Below, one piece after another: positions 32,027 to 41,110 of a stretch of DNA of 64,000 nucleotides. Position numbers and translations under genes: made by a program. The stretch comes from a virus: IMG/VR virus record IMGVR_UViG_3300020123_000219, positions 1 to 64,000 of that record, one strand, 5' to 3'. The stretch's first letter is position 1, and every line of letters starts with the position of its first letter. The notes under the pieces are model-generated. The model was not told where the DNA came from. It ran no database searches and was given only the letters and a program-made list of their open reading frames with translations.

Positions 32027-33757
32027 TCACGGGTTGTTGATCTGCCAGTAGAACGCGGAGTTGTCGCCGCCGTTCGACGACGACACGACGAAACTCGTGC
32101 CCGCGTTCCGCGCCCCCACGTGCAGGAACCCGGGCGTCCCGGAGGTCACGCCGGCGGTCACCAGGATCACGCTGGACGAGGTCACCGACGTGCACGCCAC
32201 CGTGGCCACCCCTGACGACAGCGAAGCCGTGCCGTACCTCGGTCCCTGCACCGTCGGCGCGCTCGTCGACCCGGACGCGGCGAGCACGGTCAGGTCGTAC
32301 AGGGTGGCCGCCGTCGTCCCGTCGTCGATGATCGCAGAGTTGAACCCCTGGATGTAGGTCGCGCCCCCTACCTGCACGAACGTCTTGTTCGTGTTGTTAC
32401 TCGACAAGATCATCCCGACCTGCGGGGAAGTTACCCCCGAGCCGTCGTCATCGACCCCGGGCCACACCTGGCAGCCGGAGATCTGCAGCGCGTTCGGGAA
32501 CGCCGTGCAGAAGATCCCGGAGAGAACCCCGCCTCCGGCGTTGCCGTTCCTGCCGTCGCGGCGGAACGCGCACCCGGACAGGATGACCGGCGCGGCAGAG
32601 TTGTTGTTCGACGAGATGTAGAACCCGTACCCCTCGTTCCGGTCCGTCGAGCAGCCGATGAACCGGCAGCCACCCGACCCGGTCGAGGACGACGTGGCGG
32701 TGAACGTGTACCCGTTCCCCACCCCCGCCGTGCCGTTGTGCTCGCTGCGGCACCCGATGAACACGCCGCTCGACGCGTTCGTGATCTGCCACCCGTCCCC
32801 CGCGCAGCCCTCGACCAGGCAGTCGATGTACGTCGAGTCGGAGATCTTCGGGTGCAGGATGCCGACCGAGTTGCCGTGCAGGACGTTGCAGCGGAACATG
32901 TGCACGGCGTCCTGCCCGTTCCCGGCGAGGTCGTTCACGAAGTTCACGCCCGCCCCGCGCGGGAACTCGATCAGGACGTGCTCCACGCGGGGCCGCGAGA
33001 TACCGCCGTAGAACTGGATGCCGTCCGCTGACCCGGTAGTCAGCAGCGAGCAGTCGATCGCGAAGTCGTACAGCTTCTGCTCGTCGGCCACGTTGGCGTA
33101 CCCGCCCGTGAACTGGCCTTGCACCACGATGATCGCGTTCGCCGGGGCGGTGCCCTGCGCCCACGTCGCCGACGGCTGGATGATGCTGCCCCACCGGCCC
33201 ACCGACGGCTTGGCGACCTCGTTGGAATGATCCCCGATCAGCACCGCGCCCGGCGGGACGAGGATCGGGGACGTGGTCTTGTAGATCCCGGCCGGAAGGT
33301 ACACCGGCTGTCCCGGGGCGTTGTTGTACGCGTCGGTCAGCGCGTTGTTGATCGCCGTGGTGGAGTCGACCACCCCGGTCGGGTCCGCGCCGTACGCGGG
33401 CTGCACCACGTTGACCCAGTCGGTCTTGTACAGGTCCCGCCCGGCAGCGCCGTGCGCGATCGTCACCCCCGCGCTGTGCGCCGGGGCCGCTGACCCGTCA
33501 TCACCCCGGATGCTGTTGCTGTAGGTGAACGGCCCGGTCCCGGTCGCCGCCTGGGTGACCGTGATGACCTCGGAGTTCGTGGTACCGGGCTCGACGACCA
33601 GCGTGAACGGGAACCTGGCGTTCCCCTGCACGCCCGGGTTCCCGGTGATCGAGTTCACCTGCACGGTCCCCGTCGTGCCGGGTGACACCGACCCGAGCGG
33701 CGCGGCCAGCGTCGTCAGCGCCGCGTCCGAAGAGTAGTACCACCTGGTCTGCGCCAT
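32027..33757 (-). CDS. Tailspike-like protein with pectate-lyase-type beta-helix (576 aa)
   Basis: The ATG at 33757 overlaps the upstream stop (TGATG). After an N-terminal sandwich, VVQPAYGADPTGVVDSTTAI then PVYLPAGIYKTTSPILVPPG is the classic start of a pectate_lyase_3 / right-handed beta-helix. The helix runs to ~450 and a C-terminal cap follows. Such trimers bind or degrade host exopolysaccharide. Confidence 0.85.
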   Translation of the reverse strand: MAQTRWYYSSDAALTTLAAPLGSVSPGTTGTVQVNSITGNPGVQGNARFPFTLVVEPGTTNSEVITVTQAATGTGPFTYSNSIRGDDGSAAPAHSAGVTIAHGAAGRDLYKTDWVNVVQPAYGADPTGVVDSTTAINNALTDAYNNAPGQPVYLPAGIYKTTSPILVPPGAVLIGDHSNEVAKPSVGRWGSIIQPSATWAQGTAPANAIIVVQGQFTGGYANVADEQKLYDFAIDCSLLTTGSADGIQFYGGISRPRVEHVLIEFPRGAGVNFVNDLAGNGQDAVHMFRCNVLHGNSVGILHPKISDSTYIDCLVEGCAGDGWQITNASSGVFIGCRSEHNGTAGVGNGYTFTATSSSTGSGGCRFIGCSTDRNEGYGFYISSNNNSAAPVILSGCAFRRDGRNGNAGGGVLSGIFCTAFPNALQISGCQVWPGVDDDGSGVTSPQVGMILSSNNTNKTFVQVGGATYIQGFNSAIIDDGTTAATLYDLTVLAASGSTSAPTVQGPRYGTASLSSGVATVACTSVTSSSVILVTAGVTSGTPGFLHVGARNAGTSFVVSSSNGGDNSAFYWQINNP

Positions 33758-34344
33758 CAGGAATACCCCACCCAGAACGTGAACGCCGACGTGGGCGTGT
33801 TCGACGTGACGGTGAGCTGCGTGCCCAGCACCGTCCCGGTGCCGTTCGTGCAGAACCGCAGCCCCGACGCGGTCAGGCCCAGGTTCAGCAGCGTCACCGA
33901 CCCGGTGGACCCCAGACGGAACAGCGACGGCTGGGTGGTGCCCAGGTTCGACAGCAGCGCCGCCCACACGAACGTGCCCGCCGACACCGGCTGAGCGGTG
34001 GCCAGCGGCGCCGTCACGATCGACGGGGCAGCAGCTGTGAACAGCGTCCCCACGTCAGCAGACCCTGACAGCAGCACCCCCGTGGAGGAGTACACGCCGA
34101 CGAACGTCCCCGTCGAGCTGCCGACTCCCGAAGCGCCGAGCCCGAACCACAGGTTCGTCATCGTCCCCGACGCCCGGATCGGGATCTTCATCATCGTGAC
34201 GGTGCCCTTGGAGATCGCCACGGTCGACCCCCCGGCCGCAGCGACGTTGTCGTTGGCGCCCAGCAGCGCATTATCCGCCGGGGTCCAGAACACCGTGGAA
34301 AGCTGGCCGTTCACGACCAGGTTGTCGTTGATCGTTGTCGCCAT
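33757..34344 (-). CDS. Virion protein, paralog of 48626-49330 (195 aa)
   Basis: Beta-rich: GTMTNLWFGLGASGVGSSTG, TFVGVYSSTGVLLSGSADVG and PLATAQPVSAGTFVWAALLS. The same string of elements (GLYNSTGTL..., PLATAYTPTTSGPYYVGMFF) occurs in the 48626-49330 protein, so the two are paralogs. Likely a tail or head decoration protein. Confidence 0.7.
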   Translation of the reverse strand: MATTINDNLVVNGQLSTVFWTPADNALLGANDNVAAAGGSTVAISKGTVTMMKIPIRASGTMTNLWFGLGASGVGSSTGTFVGVYSSTGVLLSGSADVGTLFTAAAPSIVTAPLATAQPVSAGTFVWAALLSNLGTTQPSLFRLGSTGSVTLLNLGLTASGLRFCTNGTGTVLGTQLTVTSNTPTSAFTFWVGYS

Positions 34345-34345
34345 G

Positions 34346-35731
34346 TCAGCTCCCGCTCAGGAATCGGGTCATGTAGTCGCCGATCATCTGGTGGCCCTTG
34401 TTCGACGGGTGCACCAGGTCGCCGCCCTGCCACAGGCTGTAGGTATCGGTGTCCGCGCCCGGCATGCGCGGCCCGAGGGTGAAGTCCATCACCGTCGTGA
34501 TAGGCGTCAGGTTCGGCCCTGACGTGTCCGCTCCCGCGACGTTCCACGCGGCGTTCACGTACTGTGCCCACGGGTAGGTGTAGGACGACTGGCTCGTGCG
34601 CGGCGGGTACATGCACAGCACGAACGACGGGAACGGCGTCGACAGGACCGCCTGCAGGTCCGTGATCATGGTCTGAAGGTTCGTCTGGAACGTCGCCGGG
34701 AGGACGTTGTTGAACTGGTCGTTCACCCCGAGCGCGATGACGATCAGGTTCGGGTTCAGGGCCTTGATGGCAGCAGCAGGCCCCGTAGTGCCGTTCGCGA
34801 GGACCGTGATCCAGTTCTGGGTGGTCCACCCGAAGTGCCCGCAGTCGTGAACCTGGATGCCCTGCGAGAAATCCCCCCAGTACTCCACGACCCCGGTCAC
34901 GTCCGCGTTCCCCGACACCCACGCGAGCGTGAGGGTATGCTGCCCGGCCGAACCCAGCGAGATGTGCGTGACCTTCCCGTCGACGATCGACCCGCCGGAC
35001 GTGGACACGTTCGTTGCCGACCCGCCGTCCACCGCCCACGAGAACGTCCCGCCGCCCGGTGCCTGGGTCCACATGATGTCCGCCGAGTCGCCGTTCAGCG
35101 TGTACACGACCGACTGCCCGGTGTTGTTCAGCTGCAGGAACGAGGACTTCGGGCCTAGCGTCGACGCCGGGGTCGGCGACCCGTTGATCGTCGTCGGCCA
35201 CGTGAACGAGGTCTCGCCCGTGGACTGCACGCCGATGAACCCCTGGCCCCCGCCGGTCACGAACGGCGTCGGGTAGGCAGACCTCAGCGAGTCGCGCAGC
35301 CGCGCGACCCACCGGTCCTGGAACCCCGTGGACGGCGGCCCGACAGCGTGCTGCCCCTCGGTGATCGAGTCGCCGATGACCGCCACGTTGCAGCGCGCCG
35401 CCTGCCGGTTCGCCAGGCCCGCGAACCACGGGGTCAGGGCCTGCGCCCGCTGGGTAGCGAGCTGCTGCTGCCCGTACTGCGTCAGGTTGACCAGGTTCGA
35501 GCCGGCGAACGTCAGGTTCCCGTCAACGGTGAGGTTGCCTGCGATCTCGACGTTGGCGGGCAGGTACGCGAAGTTAGGCATGACCACCGTGTCCGTGATA
35601 GTGCCGGGCGCGAAGTTCTGGGTAGTGGCGGCGACCGCGACCTTGTCCCACGTCTGCCCTCCTGGCGCAGGCAGGCCGGACGACGGGCTGATCCCGGCGA
35701 AGTACCGGAACAGCGCCAGGGTGGTGTCCAC
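34346..35731 (-). CDS. SGNH/GDSL-type esterase domain virion protein (461 aa)
   Basis: Residues 120-124 GDSIT (Ser122), GVND (~328) and DLVHPSNKGH (~443, Asp/His) give the SGNH catalytic set. A beta-sandwich lies between blocks I and III. The N-terminal ~100 residues probably attach to the tail. Could deacetylate host surface polysaccharide. GTG start behind GGGGAGG. Confidence 0.85.
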   Translation of the reverse strand: MDTTLALFRYFAGISPSSGLPAPGGQTWDKVAVAATTQNFAPGTITDTVVMPNFAYLPANVEIAGNLTVDGNLTFAGSNLVNLTQYGQQQLATQRAQALTPWFAGLANRQAARCNVAVIGDSITEGQHAVGPPSTGFQDRWVARLRDSLRSAYPTPFVTGGGQGFIGVQSTGETSFTWPTTINGSPTPASTLGPKSSFLQLNNTGQSVVYTLNGDSADIMWTQAPGGGTFSWAVDGGSATNVSTSGGSIVDGKVTHISLGSAGQHTLTLAWVSGNADVTGVVEYWGDFSQGIQVHDCGHFGWTTQNWITVLANGTTGPAAAIKALNPNLIVIALGVNDQFNNVLPATFQTNLQTMITDLQAVLSTPFPSFVLCMYPPRTSQSSYTYPWAQYVNAAWNVAGADTSGPNLTPITTVMDFTLGPRMPGADTDTYSLWQGGDLVHPSNKGHQMIGDYMTRFLSGS

Positions 35732-35859
35732 CGTGCCTCCCCGCCCCGGTATAATGGGTCACGCAAAAGGACAACTGAAAGGTTTGCGTTTTGTCGGTCA
35801 GGACACGGGTCTTCATCACGTTCGCCCTGATAATCGGGGCAGTCCTCACCGCAACCGCG
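35732..35859. other. Gap between tape measure and SGNH genes with a + strand TATAAT
   Basis: No leftward gene. On the + strand TATAAT at 35750-35755 is followed by CTGAAAGG and a TTG-started frame (35791-36060, beginning MSVRTRVFITFALIIGAVLT, one membrane helix) that overlaps the tape measure 3' end. No good -35. It may be an antisense transcript or tiny membrane protein; unproven. Confidence 0.35.
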
Positions 35860-38712
35860 CTAATGAACGCGCCCGCTGATGAACAGCTGCGTCGAGCCGT
35901 TCCTGATCGTCTTCCGGTTCAGGCCCGCCTGGGCCACCCTGATCATTTCCTGCTCGGCCATCAGCGACCCGTGCACGTGCACCACCACCTGAGACGCCCC
36001 GCCGCCCCCCAGCCGCACGATCCCCGGGTTAGGGCCGTGCACCCCGCCCGGTGCCCCTGACGGCCCTCCGCCCCCGCCGCCTACCCCCGGGACGTTGCCC
36101 TGCTGGGTGACCGTGACAATGATGTTCTTGCCGTGCATTGAGTCGATGAACGCCTGCAGCCGCTCCGCTGACGCCTGCGCGCTGGAGAACGCGCTCGTCA
36201 TGCTGTGCCCCGCCGACTGCACCGACGTGGACGCGTGGCTGCTGCCCTGAGCCATCTGGTTACCCCACGCGATGCCCCGCAGCCCGGCGGTGTTGATCGC
36301 GTCCTGCACCGTCTGCAGGTCGCCCCTGATCGTGGCCCACGGGGCGCCGTTCGCCGCGTCGGTCTGCAGTTTCGCGAGCTTGGTGTTGAACCCGGTCGAG
36401 GCCAGCGCGGCGTTCGCGAGCTGGGTGGACACCTGCTGCGACAGGGCGCTCGCGACGTTCTTCGCCATCTGCGACAGGTTCGACATCGCGATCGTCGTGT
36501 TCGATACCCGCTTGCTGAGGTCCCCGAACCCGACGCCGGCCTGCGCGACCATCTGCTTCAGCCTGTTGAACGACGGGATGTTCAGCCCCGCCGACCGCAG
36601 CACCCCGAGCAGCGTGGCCTGCGCGGTCTTCGACTTCGCGGCGAGCGGCACCAGCGCCTTCGCCATGTCCAGCGCCGCGTGGGTCACGTCCCTGCCCGTG
36701 GACGCCCCCAGCACCCCGGCGGTCCTGAACCAGTCCAGCATCTGCGGCATCGTCGAACCGACCACCTGGTCGAAGTTGTTCCACGCCGCCGCGCCCGTCC
36801 CCTTGAACGACTGCAGCGCCGTCGCGAACTGGCCGACCGACAGGCTCATCTGCCCCGTCGCCTTACCCAGGTTGTTCCGCACGTTCGCGGCGACCTGCCC
36901 GATGTTCTGCATCGACTCCGAGAACGCCGCCAGCGCCCCAGTCCCGCCGGTCAGCAGCCCGATGTACTGGTCGATGGCCTGGTTCAGCTGCTGGACCTTC
37001 GAATCCTGCACCGCCGTCGCCAGCGACAGGGCGTCCATCCCGGCGCCGACCTGCCCGGCCCGCAGCCCCATCTGCGCGTACCCGATCTCCAGGTTCACCA
37101 GCGCCATCGCCTGCGTCCCGATCGCCTGCGACAGCCTGCTCATGTCACTGGTCAGCCCCGCGACCTTGTTACCCGCCAGCACGTTCCCGAACCGGCCGAA
37201 CGACCCGGCGGCCCCCGTCGCCGCGCGGGTAGCGGCGTTCAGCTGCGGAGCCAGGTTCTTCACCCCGCCGAGCAGCAGCTTCACGCCACTGGTCATGTTG
37301 CCCAGCGACGGGGTCATCGACTGGACCTTCTTGATCAGCGCGTCCGACGCGTCCGCGCCCCGCGTCATCGCCACCACGAGATCAGCGCCGATGACAACCG
37401 CCGCCGCAGCGGCCATGACCCCGAGCGGGGTCATGAGGAACGTCCCGAGCTTGTACAGCGAGGCCCCCAGCGGGCCGGAGTACGACAGCGCGGTCCCGAG
37501 GCCCTGCGACATGTAGCTCAGGCCGGTGACGATCCCCCGGATCGCGCTGACGAGCTGCATGCCGATCAGCGCCCGGAACATGCCGACCAGCAGCAGCCCG
37601 TACCGGTACGCCGCAGACAGGGCGGCGGCCATGCCGATCAGGAACCCGATCACCGGGTTCGCGGTCAGCATCTCCAGGACGTGCGAGATCACCACCAGCA
37701 CGTTCAGCAGAGCCGTGCCTGCACCCCACATATTGTGGGCGACGTTGACGAACGTGTGCCCCAGGTTCCCCAGCAGCTGGCCCCACTGCGTCATGAAGTG
37801 CACGCCGCCGGACAGCATCTTGGTGAGCTGGCCGCCCAGCGCGCCGCCCGGCCCCAGCTCGGTGGACAGGTGCGACGCGAACCGGGCCATCACGTTCCCC
37901 GCCTGCTCGGCGACCTGAGAGAACGCGCTGAGGTGGCTGCTGATCGACGTGATGATGCTCCCGAAGATCATGTACACCTCGGGGGCCATCGCCCGGGACA
38001 GGGTACCGAAACTCTGCCCGAGGGCGTGCAGCGGCCCCACCGAGTTCAGCAGAGCGTTCCCCAGCCCGCCCGACGCCACGAGCAGGTTATTCATCACGTC
38101 GGAGATGTGGATCACTGTCGGTGCCATGCCCGCCGCCGCCGACCCGAACGCGATCAGCGCCGGGATCGCCGTCGCCGCGACCTCCAGCGTCCCCATCACC
38201 AGCCAGTGCAGCGCCTGGGTCGTCAGCCTGATCCCTGTGCCCCAGATCCGGATCGAGTTATTCGCGCCACTGGCCGCAGCAGCAGACGCCGTCGTGCCCG
38301 CGCTGAGGACACCGAGCCCGGCCGCCATCACCGCAGCTGTCGCGCCGACCTTATCCAGCGCGTCTTTCTTCTTGTCCAGCTCGGTGTCAAGAGCAACCAG
38401 GGCGCCGAGCAGGGTGCCGATCTTGCCGTTCAGCCCGGTGAACCGCCGCGACAGCGACGAGGTCTGGTCGCCCACGGAGCTGAGCGCCCTGGCGGTGCCT
38501 TCCGCCTTCACCCCGAGTTCGCCCAGCCTGTCGCTCAGCGCCCCCACGCCCCCGGCGGCGGCAGCGGCATCCAGGCGCCCGATCTCCCCCACCAGCTCGC
38601 CGACCGCCCCCGCCGCCGCCGCCGTCACGCCGATCATGTCCCGGACCGGGCCGATATACCGCTCCGCTGACGCTATGAACTCCTGGATGATCGGCGGAAG
38701 GTAATCAGCCAC
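35860..38712 (-). CDS. Tape measure protein (950 aa)
   Basis: Long, mostly helical protein with an N-terminal coiled-coil (~30-140), several hydrophobic segments in the middle (~370-440) and a Gly/Ser-rich C-terminus. Position directly after the frameshifted chaperone pair and the neck-type protein, and its length, identify it. It sets tail length and is injected with the DNA. GTG start behind GGGAGGCTG; an intrinsic terminator lies just upstream. Confidence 0.9.
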   Translation of the reverse strand: MADYLPPIIQEFIASAERYIGPVRDMIGVTAAAAGAVGELVGEIGRLDAAAAAGGVGALSDRLGELGVKAEGTARALSSVGDQTSSLSRRFTGLNGKIGTLLGALVALDTELDKKKDALDKVGATAAVMAAGLGVLSAGTTASAAAASGANNSIRIWGTGIRLTTQALHWLVMGTLEVAATAIPALIAFGSAAAGMAPTVIHISDVMNNLLVASGGLGNALLNSVGPLHALGQSFGTLSRAMAPEVYMIFGSIITSISSHLSAFSQVAEQAGNVMARFASHLSTELGPGGALGGQLTKMLSGGVHFMTQWGQLLGNLGHTFVNVAHNMWGAGTALLNVLVVISHVLEMLTANPVIGFLIGMAAALSAAYRYGLLLVGMFRALIGMQLVSAIRGIVTGLSYMSQGLGTALSYSGPLGASLYKLGTFLMTPLGVMAAAAAVVIGADLVVAMTRGADASDALIKKVQSMTPSLGNMTSGVKLLLGGVKNLAPQLNAATRAATGAAGSFGRFGNVLAGNKVAGLTSDMSRLSQAIGTQAMALVNLEIGYAQMGLRAGQVGAGMDALSLATAVQDSKVQQLNQAIDQYIGLLTGGTGALAAFSESMQNIGQVAANVRNNLGKATGQMSLSVGQFATALQSFKGTGAAAWNNFDQVVGSTMPQMLDWFRTAGVLGASTGRDVTHAALDMAKALVPLAAKSKTAQATLLGVLRSAGLNIPSFNRLKQMVAQAGVGFGDLSKRVSNTTIAMSNLSQMAKNVASALSQQVSTQLANAALASTGFNTKLAKLQTDAANGAPWATIRGDLQTVQDAINTAGLRGIAWGNQMAQGSSHASTSVQSAGHSMTSAFSSAQASAERLQAFIDSMHGKNIIVTVTQQGNVPGVGGGGGGPSGAPGGVHGPNPGIVRLGGGGASQVVVHVHGSLMAEQEMIRVAQAGLNRKTIRNGSTQLFISGRVH

Positions 38713-38733
38713 CAGCCTCCCGCGTCACAACGC

Positions 38734-38762
38734 AAAAAAGCGGGACGCGAACCACGTCCCGC
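38734..38762 (-). terminator. Intrinsic terminator upstream of the tape measure gene
   Basis: On the - strand: 8-bp stem GCGGGACG/CGTCCCGC, 7-nt loop, then TTTTTT (38739-38734). It lies within the late operon, between 38779-39273 and the tape measure ribosome site, so it should limit tape measure mRNA unless transcription is antiterminated. Confidence 0.8.
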
Positions 38763-38778
38763 CATCCCGTCCCGGCCA

Positions 38779-39273
38779 TCACAGCACCGCGTCGACGATC
38801 GCGCCGAAAGCCTCCCCGGCCGCGTCCCTGATCCCGCCCTCATACACCGCGATCGCATTCGCCGGCCGCATGTACGGACGCGGCGGCAGGCTATGCGCCC
38901 TCGACCTGTGCCACACCCCCGGCGGCTGCTGCCAGTGCATGAACCCCGACGGGTTATGCGCTCGCATCATCCCGCCCAGCTCCTGAATCCTCGCGTACCT
39001 CACCGTCGGACCCGTCAGCGACCGCGCCGTCACATCCCCCGTCAGCACCGCCGCCGTGTTCACGAAGGACCCCTTCAGCGCCCCCGAGATCCACGCAGGC
39101 GGCGTGCCCGGCATCGACGGAGTCTGCGTATGCAAAGGGTGCCCCAGCCTCATGATCGAACGCGCGATGCTCACGAACGGCGGCGGCATCTCATTCGCCG
39201 CCGCCAGCACCGCCGACGGGAGCACCGCCTCCAGCCGCGCGAACCGCGCCTCAAGATCACCGAAACTAGCCAC
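38779..39273 (-). CDS. Unknown tail/neck protein (164 aa)
   Basis: MASFGDLEARFARLEAVLPS, ANEMPPPFVSIARSIMRLGH and a basic C-terminal part. Length and place suggest an HK97 gp10-type tail-completion protein, though the usual position is before the major tail protein. GTG start overlapping the chaperone frameshift product's end. Confidence 0.6.
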   Translation of the reverse strand: MASFGDLEARFARLEAVLPSAVLAAANEMPPPFVSIARSIMRLGHPLHTQTPSMPGTPPAWISGALKGSFVNTAAVLTGDVTARSLTGPTVRYARIQELGGMMRAHNPSGFMHWQQPPGVWHRSRAHSLPPRPYMRPANAIAVYEGGIRDAAGEAFGAIVDAVL

Positions 39274-39798
39274 GCGCCGCCCTCCGCCGGTCCTCCGCGA
39301 TATGATCCAGCGCCGTCCACATCACCGGCAGGTAGATATAGCACTGCAACGGCTGCTCCAGCGTCACCTCCGCCGCCCACCCGTACTTCTCGTAGCACAT
39401 CAGGCACATCAAGTCCGCGTTGTCAAGACCCCACGGAAGCGGCCCGCCCTGCCCTTCGAGAATGTGCTTCAGGCGGGAGGCGTCCTGCGGTTTGGGACCA
39501 CCCGCATCACCTCCAGGTGATCCGTCGTCGCCTCCGACAGCGCGTTATACGCCTCCAGCGGCAGATCCTCCAGCTGCGCCCTCGTCACCGGCATGTCCCC
39601 GTACGACCACGACGTGATCACCGACACCAGCAACGCGATCTGCATGTCCTCCTGCATCCCCGCGTTAATCATCATCGGCTTGCCGTCAGGATCAGGAACA
39701 TAAGACAAAGCCCGCTGAATCGCGACCTTATCCTTCGCCCTCAGCTCATCCAGCCCCCGCAGCTCCGCCCAGTTGCCACCAGGCAAATCAACGCGCAC
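39266..39798 (-). CDS. Tail assembly chaperone, -1 frameshift form (GT-like, ~176 aa)
   Basis: Zero frame codons 39798-39490, then -1 shift at CCCAAAC (tRNAs re-pair on CCC AAA), continuing 39490-39266. The added part starts PQDASRLKHILEGQGGPLPW and contains NADLMCLMCYEKYGWAAEVT, clearly protein-like and not reachable by a separate good start. It ends at TAG 39268-39266, overlapping the next gene. This matches the conserved G/GT mechanism of siphophages. Confidence 0.8.
39469..39798 (-). CDS. Tail assembly chaperone (short form, G-like, 109 aa)
   Basis: MRVDLPGGNWAELRGLDELR then AKDKVAIQRALSYVPDP and TRAQLEDLPLEAYNALSEAT: typical actinophage tail assembly chaperone. It precedes the tape measure gene with one gene between. 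Near its 3' end a CCCAAAC slip site (39496-39490) allows a -1 shift to a longer form. Confidence 0.85.
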   Translation of the reverse strand: MRVDLPGGNWAELRGLDELRAKDKVAIQRALSYVPDPDGKPMMINAGMQEDMQIALLVSVITSWSYGDMPVTRAQLEDLPLEAYNALSEATTDHLEVMRVVPNRRTPPA

Positions 39799-39809
39799 AA
39801 ACGCCTCCG

Positions 39810-40583
39810 CTAAGAATGGTTAATGATGTGCCACGCCACCGTCGACGAATCCGACGACGAAGTAGAAAGCACCGTGAACGAAACACCCGGGGTAACCGTC
39901 CCCACATAAGGCCCCCCCGGCGTGCCCCCCGGCACCTGCGTCGTCAGGAACACCCTCGACTTAGCAGAAACAGCCGACGTGGACACCGTCACCGGGGTAA
40001 CCCCGTTCAGGACCGCCGTTCCCATCCACGCATTCGAGCCCTCAGGAACCACGATCGACTGAGAAAACGTATTCGCAGCCGTCCACGTGTTCGCCAGCCC
40101 CAGCAGACCAGCATTCGCGACCGTCACAACCCCCGACTGGCCGTTCACCGACGAAACAAACGGGACCGACAAGCCGCCCGCCTGCTGCGCGAAAACAATC
40201 GGTGCGCTCGTAGGACCCGACACCTGCGCCGTGGGCAGCGACGCCTCAGGAGAAACAGCCGTAATATCCACCGTCGCCCCGAACGACGATGGCAGAAACG
40301 CCGAAAACGTCTGCTGCGCCCCCGGAACCGCAACCCCGATAACCCACCACCAGCCAGAAGGCCGCAGATTCGCGTTATCCGTGCACGCAAGGCCAGGCTG
40401 CGAAAACGTCCCGAGCGTGCCCAGCGCGGAAACGATAGGAACCTGAGCCAGAACGGTTTTCCCCGACAAGTCAGAAAGCTCATTCGACGGCGAGAAAGTC
40501 ACCGCACCCGCCTGCGGACTACCGCCGCCGTCCAGGTACTTCCCGGTGACGGTGATCGTGGTCAAGTCGACCGGAAGAGGCAC
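39810..40583 (-). CDS. Virion protein, tail-fibre-like (257 aa)
   Basis: N-terminal beta-sandwich (DLTTITVTGKYLDGGGSPQA), then SSVNGQSGVVTVANAGLLGL and ANTWTAANTFSQSIVVPEGS, a shaft motif often found in phage tail fibres and minor tail proteins. Its placement between the major tail protein and the chaperones is unusual for a fibre; it could be a tail-tube decoration. Confidence 0.65.
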   Translation of the reverse strand: MPLPVDLTTITVTGKYLDGGGSPQAGAVTFSPSNELSDLSGKTVLAQVPIVSALGTLGTFSQPGLACTDNANLRPSGWWWVIGVAVPGAQQTFSAFLPSSFGATVDITAVSPEASLPTAQVSGPTSAPIVFAQQAGGLSVPFVSSVNGQSGVVTVANAGLLGLANTWTAANTFSQSIVVPEGSNAWMGTAVLNGVTPVTVSTSAVSAKSRVFLTTQVPGGTPGGPYVGTVTPGVSFTVLSTSSSDSSTVAWHIINHS

Positions 40584-40606
40584 TGACCTCCACGGAAACT
40601 GTTAGC

Positions 40607-41110
40607 ATGCCGAACATGGACGATGCAACCTGGGCAGACATACCAGACCGGCCTGGCTACCAAGCCAGCACGCACGGGCAAATCCGCAGCACCGACAGGC
40701 TCGGCTCCGACGGACGCCGACTCAAAGGCCGAATCCTCAAACCCCGGCCCACGCCGACCGGATACCTCCGGGTGTCGCTATGCACCGGAGGCAAGCCCGT
40801 CGACGAGTACATCCATTACCTCGTAGCACGAACCTTCATCGGGCCTCGCCCCGAAGGACTAGACGTTGCCCACGACGACGGCAACCCCTCAAACAACGCC
40901 GTCACCAACCTGGCCTACAAAACCAGGTCAGAAAACCAGCTCGACATGCGCAGGCACGGCACGCACCGCAACGGAAGGAAGACCCACTGCGACAGCGGAC
41001 ACGAGTTCAGCGAGGAAAACACGCATGTTGACCCTGCGCACCCCGACTGGCGTATCTGCAAGATCTGTCGGCGCCAGCGCCTTCGGGACTGGCGTGCGAG
41101 GAATCAGTAA
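40607..41110 (+). CDS. HNH homing endonuclease (NUMOD4 + HNH type), inserted against the late operon
   Basis: 167 aa. NUMOD4 ATWADIPDRPGYQASTHGQI, HNH core VAHDDGNPSNNAVTNLAYKT and a C-terminal zinc ribbon (HCDSGHEFSEEN...CKICRR). The only confident + gene in the structural operon. It overlaps the 3' end of the major tail protein by 7 nt. The tail-protein end next to it is AT-rich. A mobile insertion with co-converted flank is the simplest reading. Confidence 0.9.
   Translation: MPNMDDATWADIPDRPGYQASTHGQIRSTDRLGSDGRRLKGRILKPRPTPTGYLRVSLCTGGKPVDEYIHYLVARTFIGPRPEGLDVAHDDGNPSNNAVTNLAYKTRSENQLDMRRHGTHRNGRKTHCDSGHEFSEENTHVDPAHPDWRICKICRRQRLRDWRARNQ

Noticed and set aside
36205-38670. 821-aa + strand ORF antisense to the tape measure gene
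   Set aside because: Arg/Pro/His-rich shadow of a high-GC coding region; the - strand frame has the expected tape measure features.
35860-38712. TIGR-type guide array or box C/D elements associated with repeats
   Set aside because: No box C/D-like motifs were seen in the array units and no Nop-domain protein is encoded in the window; mentioned only as an analogy.
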